DNA of 35,371 nt from Flavobacteriales bacterium (lineage in GTDB: Bacteria; Bacteroidota; Bacteroidia; Flavobacteriales_D; Parvicellaceae), in contig JAGYKU010000028.1 in NCBI GenBank assembly GCA_018401455.1, positions 1 to 35,371 of the forward strand, in the 5' to 3' direction. Each line of letters starts with the position of its first letter. The first letter of the stretch is position 1. The position numbers and the translations under genes are program-made. This document shows positions 18,625 to 28,300 of this stretch, one piece after another. The notes under the pieces were generated by a model. That model saw only the letters and a list, made by a program, of their open reading frames with translations, had not been told where the DNA came from and searched no databases.

Positions 18625-19089
18625 TTGAGAAAAAAATTCATATTAAAATACCTCAAATTAGTCAATTTTTGGATTCCTTTTTTGGGCTCTGGAATAAAAA
18701 TCCAAGATGTAAACAAAGAAAGAACAAGATTTGATGTAACTTTACGTTTTACAGGAAGGAACAAAAACTTATTTGGAACTCAATTTGGAGGTTCATTGTA
18801 TGCTATGACCGACCCTTTTTATGCGTTTATTCTCGTTTTGAATTTGGGTGACGATTATATTGTTTGGGATAAGTCTGCAGAAATTAAATTTATAAAACCT
18901 GGAAAAACTAAAGTATTTGCAACATTAGAAATAGATGCTACGGCAATTCAAAATATAAAAAACGAAGTTGATAAAATAGGGAAGAATACGTATGTTTTTA
19001 CTACAAACATTACAGATGTTAATAATGAAATTATTGCAACAGTAAAAAAGGAATTATATGTTAGAAATAAAAAATTTAAAAATGAATAG
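18625..19089 (+). CDS. DUF4442 hotdog-fold thioesterase-like protein
   Basis: A 154-residue protein matching DUF4442, a hotdog-fold family related to acyl-CoA thioesterases. Family features are KLVNFWIPFLGSGIKIQ, TLRFTGRNKNLFGTQFGGSLYAMTDPFYA (the hotdog helix with the G-G-x-L pattern) and AEIKFIKPGKTKVFATLEI. The start is a TTG, since the only in-frame ATG lies inside the central helix; MRKKFILKYLKLVNF fits the family N-terminus. The substrate is unknown. Eight bases of its end overlap the start of the following lipoprotein gene. Confidence 0.78.
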   Translation: MRKKFILKYLKLVNFWIPFLGSGIKIQDVNKERTRFDVTLRFTGRNKNLFGTQFGGSLYAMTDPFYAFILVLNLGDDYIVWDKSAEIKFIKPGKTKVFATLEIDATAIQNIKNEVDKIGKNTYVFTTNITDVNNEIIATVKKELYVRNKKFKNE

Positions 19090-19690
19090 AATAGTTTTAA
19101 TGTCCATTTTTTTAAGTTTGTTCATGATGAATTGCACTACAACAAAAGAAAAAGCAAACAAAGATGTAAAGGAACAATCTAAAGATGAAGTAAATAATAT
19201 GACAGAAGAAAATAAATCCGAAGAAGAAGTGGTGAATGTTGTTAATGAATCCTCTTATCAAGATGCTGGGAACAAAATCAATGCAAAATTGGATTGTGGA
19301 AACAAAACCGCAGTTGAATTGTTGACTATATCAGCTAAGAAATATGATGTAAGTAATTTCAAATGCAAAATAAGAAGAGAAAAAGGACTTAAAATTGAAT
19401 TTTCTGATAATACGGGATTAGCATTTTCATTTCACTTAATTGGAGTTGAAGATATAATGATAGAAAAAGGGGTGTATCCATGTAAAGCTGAAAACAATAC
19501 TAAATATGCAGTAGTAACCTTAAAATCAGAAGAATTAGGAACACACAACTTTGGAGATTTGTATAAAGGACACGTAAGAATTACAGATTATGGAATGAGT
19601 TCAGATGTTTTGTGTGGTACTTACAAAGTGATTGATGCTAAAGGGAATACAATCGAAGGAACTTTTTATGAGATGATTAGTTCTTTTTAG
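19082..19690 (+). CDS. predicted lipoprotein, function unknown
   Basis: A 202-residue protein. The signal peptide MNRIVLMSIFLSLFMMNC ends with a cysteine at 18 followed by TTTKEK; the lipobox MMNC is not classical, so lipidation is likely rather than certain. A low-complexity K/E-rich linker (about 20-65) precedes a compact beta domain to the C-terminus that I do not recognise. The ATG at 19082 overlaps the hotdog gene stop by 8 bases, pointing to coupling. The alternative upstream ATG at 19058 would put eight residues before the signal peptide. Confidence 0.7.
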   Translation: MNRIVLMSIFLSLFMMNCTTTKEKANKDVKEQSKDEVNNMTEENKSEEEVVNVVNESSYQDAGNKINAKLDCGNKTAVELLTISAKKYDVSNFKCKIRREKGLKIEFSDNTGLAFSFHLIGVEDIMIEKGVYPCKAENNTKYAVVTLKSEELGTHNFGDLYKGHVRITDYGMSSDVLCGTYKVIDAKGNTIEGTFYEMISSF

Positions 19691-19765
19691 TTAATTGTTA
19701 ATTGTTAATGGTTAATTGTTAATGGTTAATTGTTAATTGTTAAAGGTTAATTGTTAATGGTTAAT
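19691..19765. repeat. short tandem repeat, unit about ttaattgttaatgg
   Basis: Directly after the lipoprotein stop, imperfect repeats of ttaattgttaatgg occur about five times with variants (attgttaatgg, attgttaaagg). Very AT-rich; no coding capacity. Slippage-prone, so the copy number may differ between strains. Confidence 0.75.
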
Positions 19766-19833
19766 GAATAATTTGTTAATTTGATAATTACTATAAATGA
19801 AAAACTTTGCAGACGCTTCGGTCTATACAAGTG

Positions 19834-19870
19834 TGAACTTTGCGTAAACCTTGGCGACCTTTGCGGTTAA
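19834..19870. repeat. CTTTGCG-type intergenic repeat
   Basis: The stretch contains aactttgcgtaaacc then acctttgcggttaa, two related halves of one motif. Similar CTTTGCG/CGGTTAA sequences are scattered between genes in many flavobacterial genomes as I recall, so this is probably one copy of a dispersed element. Only one copy is in the window. Confidence 0.45.
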
Positions 19871-19930
19871 GAAATTGAAGAATTTGAATTAGAAGTCTAA
19901 AGGTTCGTTAGAAAATAAAAATTAAAAAAA

Positions 19931-20614
19931 ATGAAAAAGAAAATAATAATTGGAGTAATTGCATTAGTCATTCTAGGTGGGGCAGGAATTATGATATTTA
20001 AAAACTATCTAGACAATACCAAAGCAGAAACTGAAGTCGTTATTCAAGAAACTACAGTTAAAAATTCTGAAGAAACGGATAAAGGCTATGTGATTAATAA
20101 TTTTGATCATATTCATGGAGTTTATTTATCTGAAGAAACAAAACCCATTACATCAGAATTGATGTTTTCAGTTGATGGAATGACAGGAACAACAGGTAAA
20201 TTTAACAAATTTGAAATTCAAATTGAATTTGATTCTACTGGTCAAGATCAAATTACGGTTGTAATTGATGCTGCTAGTATATACACAGCGAGTGATTTAA
20301 GAGACGAACATTTAAGAGATAAAGAAGAATTTTTTAATGTAAAAACCTATCCCAATATCATTTTTAAAAGTACTGAAATCATAAAAGGTGATACTTCTTA
20401 CATTGCAAAAGGAGAATTGGAGTTTTTGGGTAAAACCAATCCTATCGAAATCCCTTTCTTGTATAATGGTTCCAAAAAAGATGATGAAAATATTGAAGTA
20501 TTTGAAGGCAAATTTAATTTTGATAGAATTCAATATGGAATGTCAGAATCTTCTAGCATTGGTAATGTTGTTACTTTATGGTTTTATACAGCTTTAAGAA
20601 AAAAGCCGAATTAA
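19931..20614 (+). CDS. YceI-like family protein, membrane anchored
   Basis: A 227-residue protein with an N-terminal membrane helix (residues 4-24) and a YceI-like lipocalin-type beta-barrel from about 52 to the end. Family marks are the VVIDAASIYTASDLRDEHL helix region, EFFNVKTYPNIIFKST, YIAKGELEFLGKTNPIEIPF and the closing FNFDRIQYGMSE. YceI proteins bind amphiphilic polyisoprenoids in a tunnel; the ligand here is not known. The anchor replaces the cleavable signal peptide of E. coli YceI. An ATG start follows an A-rich leader typical of this phylum. Confidence 0.88.
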   Translation: MKKKIIIGVIALVILGGAGIMIFKNYLDNTKAETEVVIQETTVKNSEETDKGYVINNFDHIHGVYLSEETKPITSELMFSVDGMTGTTGKFNKFEIQIEFDSTGQDQITVVIDAASIYTASDLRDEHLRDKEEFFNVKTYPNIIFKSTEIIKGDTSYIAKGELEFLGKTNPIEIPFLYNGSKKDDENIEVFEGKFNFDRIQYGMSESSSIGNVVTLWFYTALRKKPN

Positions 20615-20656
20615 TTTGTCTCAATTTGATGAAAATTAGTTAATTTAGCATCATAT

Positions 20657-21253
20657 ATGAAGAAACTTATTACAATATTTCTGCTATTTTTATTAATGCA
20701 CCAAACTTCGTTTGCCCAATATACTAAGGAAGACGATAAACCTAAAAAAGAAGACAAGTCCAATCATTCTGAAAAACCATTCAATGAAAGAATATTTTGG
20801 GGGACTGGAGGTGCATTTAGTGTTTTTAATAGGTTTTTATATTTAGATATTTCACCTTTTGTTGGTTACAAAGTTACCGAAAGACTGGGAGCAGGCTTTG
20901 GAGCTAGATATTCTTTATTAAGAGATTTAGATTTTCAAGAAAACTATTCTAATTACGGTGGAAGTATTTTCGCTAGATACAAAATTATTCCACAAGCTTT
21001 TCTTCATGCTGAATTGGAGGCTTTACAAGCTTATGATTTCAATTTTATGAGCCCCAATTACGGAGGAAGAGCTATGGCTTATATGGGGTTTGTGGGAGCA
21101 GGATATATGTCTGGTTCAGGCGGACTAAGTTTTAATGTTCTTTTGCTTTATGATTTAATAGATCACGTCAATAGTCCCTACCAAAATGCATATATATTTG
21201 GTTCTGCTGGAATGCCAATCGTTTCTAGAATTGGTGTGACTTTTAATTTTTAA
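20657..21253 (+). CDS. small outer-membrane beta-barrel-like protein
   Basis: A 198-residue exported protein with signal peptide MKKLITIFLLFLLMHQTSFAQ. A lysine/glutamate-rich linker (about 22-40) is followed by alternating hydrophobic strands rich in G, Y and F (FLYLDISPFVGYKVTERLG, GGSIFARYKI, MAYMGFVGAGYMSG) and the last residue is phenylalanine (GVTFNF), as in outer-membrane barrels. I see no known domain. The predicted barrel would be about eight strands. The gene stands alone; a weak TAATTTAG element (20641-20648) lies just before the ATG. Confidence 0.7.
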   Translation: MKKLITIFLLFLLMHQTSFAQYTKEDDKPKKEDKSNHSEKPFNERIFWGTGGAFSVFNRFLYLDISPFVGYKVTERLGAGFGARYSLLRDLDFQENYSNYGGSIFARYKIIPQAFLHAELEALQAYDFNFMSPNYGGRAMAYMGFVGAGYMSGSGGLSFNVLLLYDLIDHVNSPYQNAYIFGSAGMPIVSRIGVTFNF

Positions 21254-21317
21254 AATTTCATCTAAAATGTTGATATGTTTTTTCGATTAAACTTTAGTTT
21301 TTGTCGATAAAAACAAT

Positions 21318-21325
21318 TACTTTTG
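21318..21325 (+). promoter_or_regulatory. candidate -7 promoter element for the amidase gene
   Basis: TACTTTTG matches TAnnTTTG exactly. TTTTTG at 21298-21303 is 14 bases upstream and TTTA at 21293-21296 is 21 bases upstream, so the -33 box is imperfect. The start would be near 21332, 20 bases before the ATG at 21353. Confidence 0.45.
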
Positions 21326-21352
21326 CAAGTCAAATAGTTTATTTTATATTTT

Positions 21353-24300
21353 ATGAAAAAATTCTTACTCATTCTAGGTCTGTGTAGCGCTAGTTTATTT
21401 CACTTTGCTCAGAATACAGAAGTTCAAAATATCGAACCTACAAGTTTTTCCGATATGTCTGCAATAAGACAAGTTTTTGGTGAAAGATATTTCTTCAATA
21501 ATTTAGCATCAAATCAAGATTATCATTTCATTATCGAACCAAGTGCGTCTTTTTCTTGTTTGGGAATGGGGTGGAAAACGAGTAATACATCTTTATCTGC
21601 TGATAAATTTTATTTTACTTTTCGTACAAAAGATACGCAAGGAAATTGGTCTGAATGGCTAGATTTTGATGCAGATTTTGCGCCAGATGAAACGCCTACA
21701 GAAATGTATTGGACTGATTTGTTATTCACAATTGATGCTACAAATCATATTGCCATTGAAGTGAAAGTGAAAAACCCAACTTTTATTGAAGAAATGGTTT
21801 TGGATATTTTTGATGGAAATGTTGAGGTAAATCCTAATCCTGGTGTACTCAAACATACCGACCTCAATGCAGAAAGTAGAAGTTGTCCTCCATTTCCTAC
21901 AATTATTCCTAGAAGTGATTGGTGTGGTGGTTCAGCTCCTTGTTCAGGAGTTAATGCTTCTTACAGTACAACAAATATCAATGCCACTCATATTGTAATG
22001 CATCATGGAGCTTCTCCTAACACTTATACCGATGGGCAGACTGTTGTAAGGAATTACTGGAATTATCATGTCAACTCATTGGGATGGGCAGATATAGGAT
22101 ATAACTATTTGATTGATAAATACGGTAACTTTTACCAAGGTAGAAGGAATCTAAATTTACCCACTACTGATGTTAGAGGTGCTCACGCAGGAGCAGCAAA
22201 TGGTGGTTCTATAGGAATTAATTTTCTAGGAAACCTTGATGTTTCGATTGCAACAACACCTCAATTAAACAAACTTCATGAATTATTAGCTTGGTGGTTT
22301 AATCATAAATCATACGACCCTACAACTAGTGCAGGAATGCAAACACAGGCTTATGGTTGGCAAACGCAACCTAGATTTACACATCATAATGCAATCAACC
22401 CAACGGCTTGTCCGGGCACTGATATGATTTCTAGAATGCCGGCTATAAGAAATGCTGCTAAAGCTATTATAGACGCTTGTTCTTCTCCCGCTGATACAGA
22501 CCCTCCAAGCACCATTGCTATTGTAGATAACAATTGGCAATCTAATGATTTTTGGGTTGATTACAATGATAGCGATCCAGCTGGAGGAACAGGAGTTGCT
22601 GAAAGTTACTATCAAGTTTTAGACTTTGACGGTACAGAATGGAGAGGAAATCACCAAAATGGTTTCTTTAGTGATAATTTCACTACTGCCATTCATCCTG
22701 AATGGACTCAGGTAAATGGAACTTGGGGAATATCTTCAGGGCATATTAGACAATCTAATCAAACAGATGGAAATTCTAATATCTATGCACCTTTAACTCA
22801 GAATAATCAAAATGAGTATTTGTATCAATGGCAAATGAATATGGCAGGTACAGGTACGAATAGGAGAGCGGGACTTCATTTCTTTATCGACAATCCCAAT
22901 TTACCCAATAGAGGAAATTCCTATTTAGCGTGGTGGAGAGTGGATAATAATAAATTTCAATTTTATAAAATTACCAATGATGTTTTAAACTTAGTAGTTG
23001 ATAATACAATTACTGTTCCCGCTGCTCAATGGATGGATTGTAAAGTAACATACAATCCAACAACAGGTGTAGTTGAAGCTTATATGGATAATGTTTTAGT
23101 TGGAACTTACACAGATGCTACACCACTTCAATCAGGAACACATATTTCACTTAGAAATGGAGATTCAGATGTGATGTTTGATGATGTGAAAGTAAGAATT
23201 AATCGTGAAAATCAAACTTTGGTTACTGTTGGGAATGCACCAACAAATGATGTAAGATACGAAAGTCCCAATTCTTCGCAAGATGCTTGTAGAATCAATA
23301 CTATTGTGAAAGATGGAGCGAATAACTGGTCCACTGTAGATGCAAAAAGTATCTTCATCGATTGGACTTTGCCAACGACCAATTCAAACAATATTGGAAA
23401 TACTTGGAAAACAGCTGATTTTAATGCCAATTATACTGATGCCGACAACAATAATGGAAGTGGATTGGATAGAAGATTCTACCAAGTTTCTGATTTTGAT
23501 GGTTCAGAATGGTCTGCGAATACAGATAGAGGTTTCTTCTATGATAATTTTGATAATGGAATTACTACCGCTTGGACTTCTGCTGTAGGAACATGGAATT
23601 CCAATGCTGGAGCAATTGAGCAAACAGATGAAAATGAAAACAATTCCAACATTTATGCACCATTAAATCAAAATCTTTCTAACAGATATTACTACAATTT
23701 TGATATGAAAATTGAAGGAAGTGGTACGAATAGAAGAGCAGGTTTTCATTATTTTTGTGACCAACCTAATTTAACGAATCGAGGAAATTCATATTTTGTT
23801 TGGTTTAGAGTAGAACTGCAAACTTTAGAATTTTTCAAGGTTTCTAACGATACGTTTTCTCAAGAAAAAGTCATTCCTTGTATTACAAATGCAGGTCAGA
23901 ATTACAATATTGGAGTTACTTACGATAGAATCACTGGTGAAACTTCTGTTTACAGAGATGGAAAATTAATCGGAGAATGGACAGATGCTAGCCCAATTTT
24001 AAATGGTGATTACGTTTCTTTTAGATCAGGAAATTGTAAAATGACAATTGATAATTTTTCAGTTTATAGAACAAGAACTGCTACGCCAAACGTTTTAGTT
24101 GGAAATGCTAATGCAGATATTCGTTATCAAAACCCAAATCCAACAACGCCTTCAGCGAAATTGAAATCTATTACTTCTGATTTTGCAAGGAATCTATCTA
24201 TAGTTGTAGTAGATGATTTGGATGTTGATTGGACACCACCAAGTACTGTAATTGCTTTAAATGATGGCGTAGGAACCGATATTGACAACCAAACAAGTAC

Positions 24301-25345
24301 GATTGCACTTTCCGCCAATTGGGTGAATGCAACTGATGCACATTCTGGTATTGCAAAATATTGGTATGCAATTGGAACTTCAGCTGGTGCTACTGATATT
24401 GTCAATTGGACTGATAATGGAAATGCAACAAGTTTTACACATACAGGTTTAAGTTTATCAATAGGAAGTACTTATTATGTAACCGTAAGAAGTGAAAATG
24501 GGGCAGGATTAGTTTCAGCAGATATTTCTACAAATGGAGTAACCATTGATGACCCAGGTACAGATCCAATTCCAGGATTTAGCACAAGTAATACTTCTAT
24601 TTGTAATGGAGAATCTATTCAATTGACCAATACAAGTGTGAATGCTACTTCTTATTCTTGGATAACTTCAGGAGGAACACTTTCATCAACAACTGATGAA
24701 AACCCAACTTTGACAGTAACAACTTCTGGTTCTTACACAGTACAATTGATTGCTTTCAATGCTACAGGAAATGCTACAACTTCTCAAAATGTGAATGTCA
24801 CAGTTTTTGAAGAACCAGTTGCACTTGGAACACCTTCGGTAACATCAAGTGGAATAGGAGAAATCATCACTTTCACGAACCAATCTACTGACGCTACAGA
24901 CTATTTTTGGAATTTTGATGATGGCAACACGAGTACAGATGTCAATCCTTGGAATTCATACAATGTAGTTGGAATATATAATGTAATGTTGGTAGCATCC
25001 AATGGAGTTTGTCCTAATGATACCACTTATATGAGTATAGAAATAGATGATTTTTCTTCAGTTACTGAATTAGAATCTACTATCGATTTCACTGTTGTCC
25101 CTAATCCAAACAATGGTGTTTTTGATATAGTTCTTACTTCAAATACACAAACTGAAATATCAATTGCTTTATTTGATATCACAGGAAAAATAATTACACA
25201 AATTGAAAACAGAAGCATTACTTCTGGTAAAGTTCAAATTCCAATGAATATCAACGGATTCCAAATTTCTGAAGGCGTTTATTTATTGATGATTCAAAGT
25301 GAAGTTGGAAATACTTACAAAAGAATAATGATTCAAAACAACTAA
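21353..25345 (+). CDS. T9SS-secreted N-acetylmuramoyl-L-alanine amidase (PGRP/Amidase_2) with duplicated lectin-like modules
   Basis: A 1330-residue secreted enzyme. Signal peptide 1-20, an N-terminal beta domain, then an Amidase_2/PGRP domain (about 180-375). Zinc ligands are H217 (IVMHHGA), H345 and C353 (THHNAINPTACPG), with GYNYLI and GAHAGAANGGSIGINFLGN also present. It should cleave the bond between muramic acid and the stem peptide. Two homologous modules follow (about 382-671 and 671-961), each with a PPST/NNW start, DFDGxEW, GSGTNRRAGxHFF and RGNSYxxWxR; they look like LamG/concanavalin-type binding domains. Then come a fibronectin-like region, two PKD-like domains (second with YFWNFDDGNTSTD) and a type A T9SS sorting tail (VVPNPNNGVFDI to the end). 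The domain plan matches the neighbouring GH18 gene, 25 bases downstream, so they are likely co-expressed. Confidence 0.92.
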   Translation: MKKFLLILGLCSASLFHFAQNTEVQNIEPTSFSDMSAIRQVFGERYFFNNLASNQDYHFIIEPSASFSCLGMGWKTSNTSLSADKFYFTFRTKDTQGNWSEWLDFDADFAPDETPTEMYWTDLLFTIDATNHIAIEVKVKNPTFIEEMVLDIFDGNVEVNPNPGVLKHTDLNAESRSCPPFPTIIPRSDWCGGSAPCSGVNASYSTTNINATHIVMHHGASPNTYTDGQTVVRNYWNYHVNSLGWADIGYNYLIDKYGNFYQGRRNLNLPTTDVRGAHAGAANGGSIGINFLGNLDVSIATTPQLNKLHELLAWWFNHKSYDPTTSAGMQTQAYGWQTQPRFTHHNAINPTACPGTDMISRMPAIRNAAKAIIDACSSPADTDPPSTIAIVDNNWQSNDFWVDYNDSDPAGGTGVAESYYQVLDFDGTEWRGNHQNGFFSDNFTTAIHPEWTQVNGTWGISSGHIRQSNQTDGNSNIYAPLTQNNQNEYLYQWQMNMAGTGTNRRAGLHFFIDNPNLPNRGNSYLAWWRVDNNKFQFYKITNDVLNLVVDNTITVPAAQWMDCKVTYNPTTGVVEAYMDNVLVGTYTDATPLQSGTHISLRNGDSDVMFDDVKVRINRENQTLVTVGNAPTNDVRYESPNSSQDACRINTIVKDGANNWSTVDAKSIFIDWTLPTTNSNNIGNTWKTADFNANYTDADNNNGSGLDRRFYQVSDFDGSEWSANTDRGFFYDNFDNGITTAWTSAVGTWNSNAGAIEQTDENENNSNIYAPLNQNLSNRYYYNFDMKIEGSGTNRRAGFHYFCDQPNLTNRGNSYFVWFRVELQTLEFFKVSNDTFSQEKVIPCITNAGQNYNIGVTYDRITGETSVYRDGKLIGEWTDASPILNGDYVSFRSGNCKMTIDNFSVYRTRTATPNVLVGNANADIRYQNPNPTTPSAKLKSITSDFARNLSIVVVDDLDVDWTPPSTVIALNDGVGTDIDNQTSTIALSANWVNATDAHSGIAKYWYAIGTSAGATDIVNWTDNGNATSFTHTGLSLSIGSTYYVTVRSENGAGLVSADISTNGVTIDDPGTDPIPGFSTSNTSICNGESIQLTNTSVNATSYSWITSGGTLSSTTDENPTLTVTTSGSYTVQLIAFNATGNATTSQNVNVTVFEEPVALGTPSVTSSGIGEIITFTNQSTDATDYFWNFDDGNTSTDVNPWNSYNVVGIYNVMLVASNGVCPNDTTYMSIEIDDFSSVTELESTIDFTVVPNPNNGVFDIVLTSNTQTEISIALFDITGKIITQIENRSITSGKVQIPMNINGFQISEGVYLLMIQSEVGNTYKRIMIQNN

Positions 25346-25370
25346 TTTTAAAACATATTTTTTATTACCC

Positions 25371-28300
25371 ATGAAAATATCAAAATTTATGAAAGCAACA
25401 GCAATGTTGCTTTTTTTTCCTTTTGCAATTCAGAGTCAAAGTATTCACGAACAAGAATTGAACTACTACAATTCATTAGGAAATGCTGAAGCCAATTATT
25501 ACGAAGCGAACACTCCTATTGTGTCTATGCCTCCAAAAGAAAAAGCAAACTGTAACCTTAACAAAGTAGTCTATGGTTGGCACCCCTATTGGATGGGAAA
25601 TGCTTATCAAAATTATGACTGGGATTTGTTGAGTCACATGTCTTTTTTTAGTTATGAAGTAGATGCTGCTACAGGAAATCCAAACAATACACATGGCTGG
25701 AGTACGAGTGCTGCTGTTACAGCTGCTTTGGCAAGTGGAAATACCAAAGTAACTTTATGTGTTACTTTATTTTCTGGACATAATACCTTTTTTGGAAGTG
25801 CTTCTGCTCAACAAACATTGATTACCAACTTAATCAACTTAGTTTCTTCAAGAGGAGCGCATGGTGTTCAGATAGATTTTGAAGGATTACCTTCTGGTCA
25901 GAAAACCAATTTTGCCAATTGGATGGTCAGTCTTTCCAATCAAATGAAAGCAGCGATTCCTGGTTCGGAAGTAAGTACAGTTCTTTACGCAGTAGATTGG
26001 AATGATGTTTTTGATTTTAGTATTATGGCAAATGCTATAGACCATTTTATTATTATGGGCTATGATTATTATTGGACTGGAAGTACCAATGCTGGTCCCA
26101 ACGATCCGCTTTTTCACTTTGGATCAACTTATAATTACAACTTATCAAGATCAATCACCTATTATTTAAATATTGGATGTCCTAAAGATAAATTGGTTCT
26201 TGGTTTACCATATTACGGAAGAGAATGGCCCACTTCTTCAACCAATGTGCCTTCTAGTACCACAGGAAATGGAACTTCTAGAACTTATTCAGTTGTTAAA
26301 AACAATTCATCTGGTTATTATTCACAAGCCAATCATCAGTTTCAAGGTGATAGTTTTACAGATATTTTTATTTTCAATAATGGAGGAACTCGCCAATGTT
26401 TTATAACACTTGAAGATGGATTTCGAAAAAGATTAGAACACATCAATACTACAGGAATCGCAGGAATGGGAATTTGGGCGTTAGGTTATGACAATGGCTA
26501 CAGCGAATTATGGCAAGGAATAGAAGATTATATGACCGATTGTCAGGCAGATGCTTGTACAGGAACAATTCACGATTTTGGAGGCCCAACAAAGAATTAT
26601 TACAATAATGAAGATTATACTTGGACTATAAACCCTCCAGGTTCATCGGCTATCACATTTAACTTTACGGAGTTTAATGTCGAATTAAATTACGATTACC
26701 TCTATATTTATGATGGAGCGGATATCAATGCACCTCAAATTGCAGGTTCGCCCTTTACAGGAACGAATTCTCCGGGAACATTTACGTCTTCTACTGGAGC
26801 AGTAACGTTCCGATGGACATCTGATGGTGCAACGGTAGCACCTGGATTTATTGCAGACTGGACTTGTAACCAAGATATTACGCCACCTTCAACGGTTGTC
26901 ACCACTCCAAACAATTGGCAAACACAAGATTTTACAGTAAATTTTGTTGATACAGACAACGAAGGAGTGGAAAAATCATTTTATAACGTTACAGACTTTG
27001 ACGGAACAGAATGGCGTTCAAATGATGCCAATGGATTCTTTTTTGATGCTTTCTCTCAAACTGCCATTCATACAGACTGGACAAATAGTGTCGGAACTTG
27101 GAATATCGTAAATGGAGCGTTACATCAAACTGATGAAGTAGCTAATAATTCAAATCTTTATGCAGATTTAACCCAAGACAACAATCAAGCATATCTGTAC
27201 CATTGGAAAGGAGAAATTGGTGGTTCAGGGTCAAACAGAAGAGCGGGAATTCACTTTTTCTGTGATGATGCAACCTTAGATCAAAGAGGAAATTCTTATA
27301 TGGTGTACTGGAGAGCAGACAATAATAAATGTCAGATATACAAATCAGTTGGAAATTCAATAACGATTTATACAGACGATGTAGTGAATGTTGATGCCAA
27401 TACGGAATATGATTTTAAAATACTTTTTGACCCATCTACAGGATTGATTCAAGCATTTTTGGATGATGTTTTGGTTTCTTCTTGGGCAGATCCGAATCCC
27501 TTGCAAAGTGCTAATAGCATTTCTTTGAGAACAGGAAATTGTTCTGCTACGTATGATGATTTCACCGTTTACAAAAGTAGAAATACTTCATCTTTAGTTT
27601 CTATAGGAAATAGCAACGCAGATATCAGATATCAAAATCCAAATCCTTTGACACCTTCTGGAAATGTAAAAAGTATTGTTATTGATGAGGCAAACAATTG
27701 GAGTAATGTAGTTCCTCTTTTAGTAGATGTGGATTGGACAGTTGCTTCTTCTGTTACTGTAAATGATGGTTTATCAACGGACATTGACATTTTCAATATC
27801 AATACTGAAATTTCAGGAAATTGGACTACAGCAACAGATACTCATAGTGATGTTGTTTTATATGAATACGCTGTTGGCGATGCTCCTGGATTAACCAATG
27901 TTATCAATTGGACTTCTAATGGTACAGCGACAAGTTTTACAGCAACAGGTTTGAATTTGGTTTACAACACAACCTATTACGTGAGTGTGAGAACAACCAA
28001 CGGTGCAGGATTGGTGACTAGTATTGTAACTTCTGATGGACAATTATTAGAAAACCCAACCCAAGTGCCCGTTGCAGGTTTTAGTACGCCAAACAATACT
28101 GTTTGCGAAGGCGATTCTATACAGTTGGTAAACAGTTCACAACACGCTACCAGTTATTTATGGAGTGTTACGGGAGGCATTTTGAGTAACAATACAGCCA
28201 ACAATCCTTATGTGACATTTCCAAATTCGGGAACTTACAATGTGACTTTGGTGGCAAGTGGACCTGGCGGAACAGATCAATTGAGTCAGAACATCACTGT

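Noticed and set aside
19691..19765. Tandem repeats considered as a CRISPR array
   Set aside because: Units are short, nearly contiguous and have no unique spacers; there are no cas genes nearby.
22310..27360. Several minus-strand open frames inside the two T9SS genes
   Set aside because: They are antisense shadows of long repetitive coding sequences with low-complexity translations and no start signals.
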